Part shown: one piece after another, positions 1 through 9,241 of the stretch
How positions within the stretch are numbered: the stretch's first letter is position 1
Layout of the letters: every line of letters starts with the position of its first letter
Assembly: GCF_000224065.1 (NCBI RefSeq)
Contig: NZ_AFWT01000018.1
Location: 1-64,000, forward strand
Source of the DNA: Thiorhodococcus drewsii AZ1
GTDB lineage: Bacteria; Pseudomonadota; Gammaproteobacteria; Chromatiales; Chromatiaceae
DNA length: 64,000 nucleotides
Direction: 5' to 3'
Notes under the pieces: model-generated
What the model was told of the DNA's origin: nothing
Seen by the model: only the letters and a program-made list of their open reading frames with translations
The model's database searches: none
Program-made: the position numbers and the translations under genes

Positions 1-143
1 AAAGATAGTGCTCTATAACCGCTATTTTTGAGTCGTTCGCCGACTTCAAAGCGGCTTGCGAGAATTTCTTTCGTCACCCGAACCAATATCGTGGTGACCT
101 ACGATCGTTGCTGACGGAAAACTTCGCCATTGTCGGCGAGTAA
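1..143 (+). mobile_element. IS630-family transposase, C-terminal remnant with frameshift
   Basis: The first 143 bases encode the tail of an IS630-type DDE transposase. One frame reads KIVLYNRYF up to a TGA at 29-31. The frame one base later reads ESFADFKAACENFF and ends FAIVGE before TAA at 141-143. The two pieces together resemble the usual C-terminal run of this family (NRYFESF, then a helix, then TENF). The break sits in a run of five T at 25-29, where four T would restore a single frame. The rest of the gene lies outside the window, so it is not known whether the element is intact. The family call comes from recognising the C-terminal pattern only. Confidence 0.6.
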
Positions 144-235
144 AAACCGAAAAATTGGTATTAGCTCGGTATACATGTATTGTTTACTCGGCCGCGCTGC
201 TGGGTGAGCCTGGCTGACGACGCGATCCAGGGGCA

Positions 236-1273
236 ATGAGGCGGATGCTAATTCTCGGCGCGGATCAAGTCGACGCGGCCGCCAAGTCGCGGTTTTTGGC
301 CCATCAAGCTGACGTACGCTGCTACCATGCTCCAGCTTGGCTGGCGGCGTTATGCGAGGGCTTCGGGTTTCGCGATTGCACCCGCTATGCCGTCGAAAAC
401 GGCGATCTGGTCGGACTATTACCCATGATGCGTCGCAGCAGTCTTCGCGGACAGAGAGAGTGCGTCGCGTTGCCGTTTTCGCATCAGGTACCCTTGCTCG
501 CGAGCGACGCCTCGGTGATTCCTCGGTTGGTAGAGGCTGCGCTTGAGTTGGCGCCTCGGCTTGTGGTACGCGATGCGGTCGCGTTGGCCGCTTCCGGCCG
601 ACGCATCGACAGTGGCTCTGTCACCGCTTGGGTGGATCTGCGCGATGGATACGAACAGGTGTCGCAGCGTTTCAGCAGTATGGCGCGGCGCGGCGTGCGG
701 AAGGCTTTGCAGGAGGGGATTGATGTAACCCTCGCCACCGATGCCGCCGCCGTGGATCAGTTCTACGAGCTGATGATTGAAACCCGCAGACGACAGGGGG
801 TGCCGATTTACCCTCGGCGCTTCCTGCACGCCATCAGGCGACACTTCGGGCTTGAGGCGTCACGACTGTGGCTTGCCCGCGATCAGGGGCGCGTGATCGC
901 TGGGCTTTGGCTGCTGCTTTTCCAAGGGCATGTGCTATATGCCTTCGGTGCGTCTCGCTCGGAACCGGAGGCATTGCGCAAGCGACCCAACAATCTGCTC
1001 TTTGATCGCGTGATCGCCAGTCTTTGCAACGAAGGTTATCCGACTTTGGACCTCGGCAGCGCGCACCGCGACAATGCCGGTTTGATCGCGTTTAAGCAGG
1101 GATGGGGTGCGCAGATGGCTCCGATCACATGGCGCGTCTGGCCGGAGCAGTGTGGATTTCAACCCATCGCGCGAACCGGTGCGCTGGTCGGCGCGGTCTC
1201 CATGGCACTGCGCAAGATGCCCGTGCCGCTCTACCTGCAGCTGTCCGCGCTATTGATCGGGCGACTTGGATGA
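236..1273 (+). CDS. FemAB/GNAT-like acyltransferase family protein
   Basis: This 345-residue protein has the build of FemAB-like GNAT proteins found in exopolysaccharide and PEP-CTERM loci: an N-terminal half ending near residue 145, then FYELMIETRRRQGVP and, near the C-terminus, LDLGSAHRDNAGLIAFKQGW, which matches the 'FGRS..G..FK..WG' signature. Proteins of this type are thought to transfer an acyl or aminoacyl group to a cell-envelope precursor in the cytoplasm; the substrate here cannot be read from sequence. ATG at 236 follows GGGG by only two bases, so ATG at 245 is an equally good start. It leads a plus-strand row with a sulfotransferase and a methyltransferase. Confidence 0.65.
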   Translation: MRRMLILGADQVDAAAKSRFLAHQADVRCYHAPAWLAALCEGFGFRDCTRYAVENGDLVGLLPMMRRSSLRGQRECVALPFSHQVPLLASDASVIPRLVEAALELAPRLVVRDAVALAASGRRIDSGSVTAWVDLRDGYEQVSQRFSSMARRGVRKALQEGIDVTLATDAAAVDQFYELMIETRRRQGVPIYPRRFLHAIRRHFGLEASRLWLARDQGRVIAGLWLLLFQGHVLYAFGASRSEPEALRKRPNNLLFDRVIASLCNEGYPTLDLGSAHRDNAGLIAFKQGWGAQMAPITWRVWPEQCGFQPIARTGALVGAVSMALRKMPVPLYLQLSALLIGRLG

Positions 1274-1352
1274 TTCATCGGCGACTGACAACTACCGTTT
1301 GCTTGGCGGATGCCCCGGCTCCGCTTGAGGTGGCCGTCCTGGCGGAGCCGTC

Positions 1353-2300
1353 ATGAGCGGGGTCTTGCGGCAGACGGCACTTGCATTGCAAAAATGCTTG
1401 AGCGGATTCGACGCCAGCGCCGATGCCGACGCAGCGAGCGACCTGGACGAGTTGTTAGCGCCAATCTTTGTCATCGGCGCTCCTCGCACCGGCTCCACGC
1501 TACTGTTTCAGGCGGTCTTGCAGCACTATCATGTGGCCTATATTTCAAACCTGATGGCCCTGATGCCGCGCTGGATGCTGCGCGTGTGCAGCGCTCGTCG
1601 TCGCTGTTGCAGTGGTTATCGTTCGTCACCGCGTCAGAGCCGATTCGGGTATGTATCTGGGCTGTGTGCACCGAACGAGGCAGGAGCGGTACTTCGCCAC
1701 TGGTTCGGCTTCCCCGCCGACGCCCCTCACGTGGACCGAGTCCGAGCAACGGTCGCGACCATCGCACGACTGGCCCGTGCGCCACTATTCGTGAAGAACC
1801 AGGTCAACACCACCCGTGTCGATGCACTGCTCAGCATTTTTCCCGCAGCGCGCTTGCTGTTCCTGACTCGCGACCCAGTGTTTACGGCACAATCGCTGAT
1901 CATGAGCCGACGGGTGCTGTCCACGGATGATCGTCAGTGGTGGAGCGTGGCGCCCTCGGGATATGAGACAGTGCTGGAGCGAGAACCGTTGTATCAAGTG
2001 TTGTGGCAGGTGGATCGCTTGGAAGAGCTGGCGCTAGCGGCCTGTCTGGCGCACCCGCAGCAGGCTCTGGTGGTGACCTATGAGGCACTATGCGAGCAAA
2101 CGGCATCCACATTGACCGGTATCGGACAGGCATTTCAGCTCCAAGCAACCGGAATCGATGCCCCACCGCTAGACTCCGCAAACCGGGTACGCTTGCCCGC
2201 CGACGAATGGGAGCGACTGAATGCCCTGCACGCGCATCATTTCGCCTCGAACGCTCGGGAACGGGCATATCGGCGCTATGCGATTCGTGTAATCGGCTGA
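1353..2300 (+). CDS. Sulfotransferase family protein
   Basis: This 315-residue cytoplasmic protein carries the PAPS 5'-phosphosulfate loop VIGAPRTGSTLLFQAVL at about residues 39-55 and a 3'-phosphate region LFLTRDPVFTAQSLIMSRRV near residue 170, so it should move sulfate from PAPS to a hydroxyl or amine acceptor. The acceptor is unknown; its place between a FemAB-like and a methyltransferase gene suggests a sugar of a surface polysaccharide. ATG at 1353 is preceded by a GGAG about eight bases upstream. No transmembrane helix is visible, so this is a soluble bacterial-type sulfotransferase. Confidence 0.8.
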   Translation: MSGVLRQTALALQKCLSGFDASADADAASDLDELLAPIFVIGAPRTGSTLLFQAVLQHYHVAYISNLMALMPRWMLRVCSARRRCCSGYRSSPRQSRFGYVSGLCAPNEAGAVLRHWFGFPADAPHVDRVRATVATIARLARAPLFVKNQVNTTRVDALLSIFPAARLLFLTRDPVFTAQSLIMSRRVLSTDDRQWWSVAPSGYETVLEREPLYQVLWQVDRLEELALAACLAHPQQALVVTYEALCEQTASTLTGIGQAFQLQATGIDAPPLDSANRVRLPADEWERLNALHAHHFASNARERAYRRYAIRVIG

Positions 2301-2348
2301 CGAGCCGCTCCGGCGACGCAACCTACACTTTCGATCGGACTTCATACC

Positions 2349-3044
2349 ATGGCCAGAAGCCCCGTTGCCCGTCTGTTGAACGCGATTGCCGGGGAGGGGT
2401 TGCCGCCAGCCATCCGCGATGGTGGTCTATTCGGTGCGCTACTGCAACGACTCTTCGGGCGGCGCATCACGGCTTTCGCGCGGCTGCGAGAGGCGTCGCC
2501 AAACTTGTCTGTACAAGCGCTGAAGACATTCTACGAGGACGAACTCTCGGGTCGAAGGCATCGCGTGTCCGACAATACGAGAGATGTGATCAGACGTATC
2601 GATACGGATGCACTGCCCGGTCGTTTCTGCGATGTCGGTTGCGGGACCGGGCATCTGCTGCGCGAACTCGTCAAGAACGGCGCGCGCTTTGGCGTCGGCG
2701 TGGATATCAACATCAGTCACGACGACGGGTCAGCCCGTGCGCTGTTCGTCGAGGCATTGATTGATCGGTTGCCTTTCGCCGATGCGACCTTCGAAACGGT
2801 GGTTTCGACCCATGCCCTGGAACACACGCTCGACCTGTGCGCGGCTGTCGGCGAGTTGCGCCGAATTGCAGGTCGCCGGTTGATCGTGGTCGTACCGCGG
2901 GAGCGCCCCTCGCGCTGGGCGCTCAACGCGCATTTGCACTTTTTCGTCTATCCGTGGCAACTGGCGTTGGCGATGCGTCCGACCGGAACCTACTGCTGCG
3001 AGCGCATCGGCTCAGCCCTGTATTACATTGAGGATTTGGCTTGA
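2349..3044 (+). CDS. Class I SAM-dependent methyltransferase
   Basis: The 231-residue protein has motif I of Rossmann methyltransferases, CDVGCGTGHLLREL, at about residues 97-110, followed by an acidic motif (GVDIN) and a Methyltransf_11-like core VVSTHALEHTLD with the typical 'HALEH' of sugar or lipid methyltransferases. The acceptor is unknown. It follows the sulfotransferase by 48 bp and its stop overlaps the region where the next gene starts, so the row 236-4011 is probably one operon. Confidence 0.8.
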   Translation: MARSPVARLLNAIAGEGLPPAIRDGGLFGALLQRLFGRRITAFARLREASPNLSVQALKTFYEDELSGRRHRVSDNTRDVIRRIDTDALPGRFCDVGCGTGHLLRELVKNGARFGVGVDINISHDDGSARALFVEALIDRLPFADATFETVVSTHALEHTLDLCAAVGELRRIAGRRLIVVVPRERPSRWALNAHLHFFVYPWQLALAMRPTGTYCCERIGSALYYIEDLA

Positions 3045-3099
3045 TGTCCACCTACACGAAAACCCTTGCAGCAGCGGCGGAACGGGGCGCGATGGCCGC

Positions 3100-4011
3100 G
3101 TGAAGCGCTGGACGCAGTTGTTGGTGTATGCCTCTGTGGCCTTCGTGCTGCTGTGGCTCGCTCGCCAGGACATGCTGGCGATGCCGAATATACGGGACTG
3201 GCCGGCTTTGGCGGGAGCGGTCGCATTCCTGGGTGCGGGCTTCGCCGGTTCGGCATCGGCGTGGCGTCGCTTGCTTCAACTGCATGGCCTTGATGCGTCC
3301 CCAGCCCAGTCCTTGGCCTCGGTAGGGCTGACCATCTTCGGCAAGTACATCCCCGGTAAGTTGTGGGTGGTGATGGGGCGGGCGAGCTATCTGGCGGACC
3401 TAACCCGACAGCCGCTGTCGGTCCTGTCGATGGTGTCGCTACATGCACAGGTGATCACGTTGTGGGTTGGGCTACCGCTGGGGTCGCTGGTCTTTATCTT
3501 TGCCAATGACGGGACTTGGCGCAATTTGGCACTGCCGACGCTGGGGTTGTGGGCACTGATGTCGGCCTTCCTGTTTTCCGACGTGCTCGGGCGCAGCCTG
3601 AACTGGTCGCTGCAACGCTTGGGTCGACCTCGGATGTCATTGCCGTCATTGTCCCCTCGGCTGGTACTGCGCGCGGCGCCTTGGTTCTTGGTCGTCTGGC
3701 TCGCCTGGTGCATCGGATTCGCCTTGCTGGTGGCCGCCTTGAGCGGGGAGCCGCCGCGGCTTGCCGACGGACTCGCCTTCGTTTTGGCCGCGACCCTCGC
3801 TGTGCTAGCAATTATCGCGCCTGGCGGGCTTGGCGTGCGTGAGGGGTTGCTGGTGCTGCTGCTGGTGATGCTGGGCCATCCGACGCCGTTCGCGACCACG
3901 GTGTCGGTCATTGCACGCCTTTGGTTCCTTGGGGGCGAAATTCTGCTGTTCGCGGCGGGGCTTGCCGCGCAGCACGGCTTGGGCCGGCCGCCGCCACGGC
4001 ATGACCGATGA
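3100..4011 (+). CDS. UPF0104 / LPG-synthase-like multi-pass membrane protein
   Basis: About 303 residues, with roughly eight hydrophobic segments and the diagnostic motif APGGLGVREG near residue 252, typical of the lysylphosphatidylglycerol synthetase transmembrane region (UPF0104). Stand-alone members are often found in polysaccharide loci and are proposed to handle lipid-linked intermediates or act as flippases; activity cannot be proven here. The frame is open from 3028, which would overlap the previous gene by 17 bp. GTG at 3100 puts the first membrane helix directly at the N-terminus and is preferred, although no clear ribosome site is seen. Confidence 0.65.
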   Translation: MKRWTQLLVYASVAFVLLWLARQDMLAMPNIRDWPALAGAVAFLGAGFAGSASAWRRLLQLHGLDASPAQSLASVGLTIFGKYIPGKLWVVMGRASYLADLTRQPLSVLSMVSLHAQVITLWVGLPLGSLVFIFANDGTWRNLALPTLGLWALMSAFLFSDVLGRSLNWSLQRLGRPRMSLPSLSPRLVLRAAPWFLVVWLAWCIGFALLVAALSGEPPRLADGLAFVLAATLAVLAIIAPGGLGVREGLLVLLLVMLGHPTPFATTVSVIARLWFLGGEILLFAAGLAAQHGLGRPPPRHDR

Positions 4012-4133
4012 AGAAGCGGCGGGGTTGCCTTTTATGCAGGCGATCAATGTCTTGCTGGTTGAGGCTCATTAAGCCTGCTGCCTGCAATGCCGGTGGGGAT
4101 TTTAAGGGTCTTGGCAAGGTCCGGTTACTCGGC

Positions 4134-4913
4134 TCATCGCGCTCGAGTTCTGAAATCGGACGCGCGCAGGTGCTGGAGCAGTCGTTTCGCGAGATTGGTG
4201 GCGCTGTCGCGCGCGCGCGCTTCGGTCAGCGCCAGCATCCCGGAGGGCCAGCGCTCGGGATGGCAGCTCAAGACCAGGCGCGTCTCCTGTTGCCCAATCA
4301 CATGGGCCGCGAGCCGCACTGGGTGGATCGGCCCCGGTAGCTCGCGCCCAGCGACTCGGTCGCGCAGATTGTACGGGCTGCCAAAAGTACCGCCCGTATC
4401 GGTGAGATAGAGGATGTCCGTGAAGTCGATACCGGTGGCATCGCCCAGGAGCGCAAATCGCTCTGGACCAATGCCTGTGGAAAAATCCATATTCGAGGCG
4501 GCGGACAGCGGTGCACCGTGAGGTGCAACCGTGTCAACCGGCACAAGAGAACGGCAGGCGGCCAATTCGCGTTCGAAAAGGGCCAGCGCGGCATCGCTAT
4601 CCCCCTTGCAACGCGACAAGCTCTCATAGTGAAAACCGGTCTCGTGCCCAAGATCCGCAATACGCCGCATGGCTGCCTCGGGGAACCGCATGTGCTTGTC
4701 GCAGCGAAAATAGTAGGTCGCACGGATACTGCCCTTTGCTTCAGCCTCGGCCATGGTTACGGCGCGTTCGGGCAGACGGTCTACGTCATGGCGCAGGTAG
4801 ACGAAGGGTTGCTTGGCGGGTGCCGCGAAATAATCGCGAATTGGATGAAATCGATAGCCAGCGGCGGCTAGCTCGTCGAGCAGAGACGCATACTTGGTCA
4901 GGGAGTGGGCCAT
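4134..4913 (-). CDS. Polysaccharide deacetylase-like protein
   Basis: A 259-residue soluble protein with YLRHDVDRLPERA near residue 43, matching the HDVD metal-binding start of NodB-type deacetylase folds, and LGHETGFHYESLSRC around residue 85, the 'H..G.H' second strand. The canonical TFDD start is replaced by RHDVD, as in the divergent branch often found in O-antigen and capsule loci. It likely removes or recognises N-acetyl groups on a sugar, but substrate is unknown. The frame extends to a TTG at 4946; ATG at 4913 is preferred. It converges on the upstream plus-strand row. Confidence 0.6.
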   Translation of the reverse strand: MAHSLTKYASLLDELAAAGYRFHPIRDYFAAPAKQPFVYLRHDVDRLPERAVTMAEAEAKGSIRATYYFRCDKHMRFPEAAMRRIADLGHETGFHYESLSRCKGDSDAALALFERELAACRSLVPVDTVAPHGAPLSAASNMDFSTGIGPERFALLGDATGIDFTDILYLTDTGGTFGSPYNLRDRVAGRELPGPIHPVRLAAHVIGQQETRLVLSCHPERWPSGMLALTEARARDSATNLAKRLLQHLRASDFRTRAR

Positions 4914-5021
4914 GCGCGTTCTTTTGGTTTTCCTCGTGTGACTCAATGCTTGAGCGTCACGTCTCTCACTCGGCTGGCGCGTGAGTCATCCGCCGACATG
5001 GCCGCGTTCCAAGGGCCCGCA

Positions 5022-5960
5022 TCAATGCCACACCTCATCGAGACCCTGGGCATCAAGGATCCGCTCGGACCAATGGAGCAAGGTGTCCGGATCGGCCTGC
5101 GCGATTCGCTCGCGGATGGCTTCACTGGGTGGGCCAAAACGGCGTTCGATCAAGCGCAGGAGAATCACCGCCGAGCCGAGTTGCTTACCTTGTTCGATCC
5201 CCTTTTCGATTCCGATCTGTTCCACAGAGGTGATGTAGGGCATGCGTCGCATCCTCTCCAGTTGTTCAAGCTCGCGCCACAGCGTGCGTTGCAGATCCGC
5301 CGGTAGCTGCATCATCCAGTCGATTACGCTAAATAGGTCGATGATGCGCTGCCTGTCCCAGCCGCGATCGTACAACAGCTTTGCTAGTCGCCACTTGGCG
5401 GCGTAGCGACCGGCATCGTCGCCTCAAGTCTGCTGCGTCAGCAGATGCGCCGCCGTGACCAGCGCGAAGGGGTTCGGGTCACTCAGCAGCTCCTCCAGTC
5501 GCGGCAGATAGTCCCGCAATTTCACGACCGGAAAACGTATCCCGACGTGGCAGCCGAACAGGCTGTAGCCAAACCGATGGGGCTTCCAGGAGGCGCTGGC
5601 ATCGGCCAGGAGCGCCAGGGTGGCGACCGGACGGCGGTATTTGTCGTAGAGACGGTAATTATAGGTGAAGAGGCGCTCGGCAAAGTCCGTGTCGTGATCA
5701 CTCTGGATTTCGAGGTGGATGAAGACCCAGTGTTCCGCGCCGTCGTGGGTGCCCACCCGCACCAGTTTATCAAGCAGACGCCGTCCGAGTTCGGCATCGC
5801 GCACGACCTGCGCCAGTTCCTGATCCAGGAAATCGTGGCCGCGCGACCAGTCAATCTTAGAGGCCGCTGCCGGAAAGTAGAAGGCCATGAATTCGGGAAA
5901 GGCCCGTGTCACGGCGTCTTTCCAGGGGGTGTCATAATCGTCGCGCGCGTCGTTCGTCAT
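5022..5960 (-). pseudogene. Rpn-family PD-(D/E)XK nuclease, interrupted by one in-frame TGA
   Basis: Read on the minus strand, one continuous frame of 313 codons is broken by a single TGA at 5424-5426. The first part starts [17 protein letters not shown] and has the nuclease core with HLEIQSD. After the stop the same frame goes on GDDAGRYAAKWRLAKLLYDRGW and ends with a DUF4351-like tail (LLRLIERRFGPPSEAIRERI). Relatives of the Rpn/YhgA recombination-promoting nuclease family have a basic residue near this place, so a CGA to TGA change is the simplest explanation. The start overlaps the wbpD stop as ATGA, which implies translational coupling to the sugar genes. Readthrough or a sequencing error remain possible. 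Confidence 0.75.
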
Positions 5961-6538
5961 CCGTCTTGCCGTTCAATTCGACCGTGCTGGAGTCGATAAT
6001 GGTGCCCGTCGCCGGGGCAGGTGGCTTGTCCCTTTCCGGTCAGTGGCAGTTCCAGCCGCTCGCCATGCGCACTCATCCAGCCGATGTGCCGCGCCGGAAC
6101 GCCGACCATCAGGGCATAGGGCTTGACGTCCTTGGTGATGACTGATCCGGCACCGATGAAGGCATACTCGCCGATAGTCACTCCGCAGACGATGGTGCAG
6201 TTGGCGCCTAGGGTGGCGCCCCGTCGGACCAGTGTCGGGCGGTATTCGTCCTTGCGGGGAACGGCCGAGCGCGGGTTGTAGACGTTGGTGAAGACCATGC
6301 TCGGGCCGCAGAAGACGTCGTCTTCCAGGGTAACGCCGTCGTAGACGGAGACGTTGTTCTGGATCTTGACGTTGTCGCCAATGACGACCTGGTTGCCGAT
6401 GAAGACGTTTTGCCCGAGCGAGCAGCCGTACCCGATTCGGGCACCGCCACAAATGTGGGCCCAGTGCCAGATGCGTGTGCCATTGGCGATTCGTGCGCCT
6501 TCGTCAATGATGGCGGTGGGGTGTGCGGAGTAGTCCAT
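5957..6538 (-). CDS. wbpD: UDP-2-acetamido-3-amino-2,3-dideoxy-D-glucuronate N-acetyltransferase
   Basis: This 193-residue protein is a left-handed beta-helix acetyltransferase with many hexapeptide repeats ([33 protein letters not shown]) and the WbpD/WlbB tail [14 protein letters not shown]. The family adds an acetyl group from acetyl-CoA to the 3-amino group of the UDP-linked uronic acid that becomes ManNAc3NAcA in O-antigen. It starts 16 bp after wbpB, in the same operon. The other enzymes of the pathway (dehydrogenase WbpA, aminotransferase WbpE, epimerase WbpI) are not in the window. Confidence 0.85.
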   Translation of the reverse strand: MDYSAHPTAIIDEGARIANGTRIWHWAHICGGARIGYGCSLGQNVFIGNQVVIGDNVKIQNNVSVYDGVTLEDDVFCGPSMVFTNVYNPRSAVPRKDEYRPTLVRRGATLGANCTIVCGVTIGEYAFIGAGSVITKDVKPYALMVGVPARHIGWMSAHGERLELPLTGKGQATCPGDGHHYRLQHGRIERQDG

Positions 6539-6553
6539 GAAGGGGAGACCGAT

Positions 6554-7916
<1,363 letters not shown>

Positions 7917-8516
7917 CTACAACGCAGTAGATCGATCTTCCAACAGCCAATCGGCCCAGTCGGGTAGGGCGCCGCCGTCTGTCAGGATCTCCACGCGGCC
8001 GGCACGGATCACCGCGATTTGGCGGAAGGGATCGTCGGCGCTGGAGTTATCCAGAAGGCGGACGTGATCGCAGAGCGGGAGAGCGGTCTTCACGTGGCCG
8101 AGTAGTCGTGGGATTCGGGCCAAGACCTTGTCGGCCGGCATCGAATGGCCGCCTTCGCTGATGCGCTGGGCGACGCGGGCCTGGTTGAGCTCGGCGGTTT
8201 CGAGATGGATGAAGACCAGTACGATCTGGTAGCCGAGTGTCTTGGCTTGGGCGATGAAATCGATCTTCGAGGGGTGCGAGAAGACGGTTTCGAAGCAGAA
8301 GCTCCGTCCTTCTTTCAGGAGTCGTTGGCGCAGTTCGGTTGCGACCCAGGCGGCGTCGTAACTGCGGGCCTCGGGGGCGTTGGGATAGAGGTCCCGGGCG
8401 ATCAGGTCGGCGTTGATGAAGGGCAGCCCGAGCGGGGCCAAGCGTAGGCGGTAAAAGGTGCTCTTTCCGGCGCCGTCGCCTCCGGTGAGGAGCCACAGCT
8501 GCCTGCCGTCGCTCAC
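7917..8516 (-). CDS. Zeta-toxin-like P-loop kinase (toxin of a TA pair)
   Basis: 199 residues with an N-terminal Walker A LLTGGDGAGKSTFYRL at about residues 9-24, then PFINADLIARDLYP and CFETVFSHPSK, a layout typical of zeta-toxin-like kinases. Classical zeta toxins phosphorylate UDP-N-acetylglucosamine and block cell-wall synthesis; this branch is usually annotated by homology only, so the substrate is inferred. The ATG overlaps the stop of the upstream ParD-like gene as ATGA, the normal antitoxin-first order of a toxin-antitoxin operon. The nearby UDP-sugar genes are probably coincidental. Confidence 0.75.
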   Translation of the reverse strand: MSDGRQLWLLTGGDGAGKSTFYRLRLAPLGLPFINADLIARDLYPNAPEARSYDAAWVATELRQRLLKEGRSFCFETVFSHPSKIDFIAQAKTLGYQIVLVFIHLETAELNQARVAQRISEGGHSMPADKVLARIPRLLGHVKTALPLCDHVRLLDNSSADDPFRQIAVIRAGRVEILTDGGALPDWADWLLEDRSTAL

Positions 8517-8929
8517 GATTCGGGCTCAGTCGTCACGACGAATCGCCCTCCCTCGAACTGGCCGACGTCGATTTGTCCGCCTGCACCGATGCGTTCCAGA
8601 TAACCCGGATGCGCTCGCGAGGTTTGGTAGCGGATCGGGCTGGACGTCACGGCCGTGCCGAGGGTGCCTTGTGTGCGCTCTTGCTCCTGTGAGTTGAACA
8701 CCTCATTTGGGTCCAATGGTGCCGTGGTGACCGGCTCAACGCGGACGCGCGCCAATCCGGCCGTGATCGACAGCAGCGCGTCCGGATGCAGCAGTTGCGA
8801 GACTTGGCGCCCGATGCTGGCCCAATATTCGATCTGCTCTGCCGTGCTGCGGTGAAAGCGTTCGCCCGTCACGGCGGCGGCCTGCATGAGTTCGTGTTGT
8901 AGACGAATCGGTGAAGCTGATTTGGGCAT
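8513..8929 (-). CDS. ParD-like antitoxin
   Basis: 138 residues. The first 65 match the ParD-like family: SASPIRLQHELMQAAAV, RFHRSTAEQIEYWASIGRQV, a ribbon-helix-helix-like segment usual in DNA-binding antitoxins. The rest is a longer, probably disordered, toxin-binding tail ending in QFEGGRFVVTTEPES. It should neutralise the zeta-like toxin whose start overlaps its stop by four bases, and repress the operon. A perfect inverted repeat 35-51 bases upstream of its ATG is a good operator candidate. Confidence 0.7.
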   Translation of the reverse strand: MPKSASPIRLQHELMQAAAVTGERFHRSTAEQIEYWASIGRQVSQLLHPDALLSITAGLARVRVEPVTTAPLDPNEVFNSQEQERTQGTLGTAVTSSPIRYQTSRAHPGYLERIGAGGQIDVGQFEGGRFVVTTEPES

Positions 8930-8963
8930 GGTCGAGGCACCAAATGAATAGAATTGAAGAAAA

Positions 8964-8980
8964 CGTAGCAGAATGCTACG
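8964..8980. promoter_or_regulatory. Inverted repeat, likely operator of the toxin-antitoxin operon
   Basis: CGTAGCA-GAA-TGCTACG is a perfect 7-bp inverted repeat with a three-base centre, 35-51 bp upstream of the antitoxin ATG at 8929 (minus strand). On the minus strand a weak promoter (TTGAAG, 17 bp, TACGTT) would span it, so a bound repressor would block RNA polymerase. This is inferred from position and symmetry. The rest of 8930-9241 shows no gene; it is the intergenic region before the TIGR03790 gene, in which the frame is already open from 9086. Confidence 0.5.
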
Positions 8981-9241
8981 CCTGCTTCAATGTGGTGACT
9001 GTGAAGAAATCGACAGGTTTTCGACCGTCGCGGAAATCGCGTCCCGCTATCTTGGGCGCCTCAGGCATGTCAGGCATATGGCGGATTGATGTTGGTGCGC
9101 ATGCATGTGCATCGACGAAAATCGGGAATCTATTCGATGCCTTTGGGCTTCGATGCAATCCAGTATGAGGTCGACCGATTGGTATTTCGTTTCTTGAAAG
9201 CAGGCGCGCAGCGCTTGACTGTTTCTCGTCCGGCGAACTCG

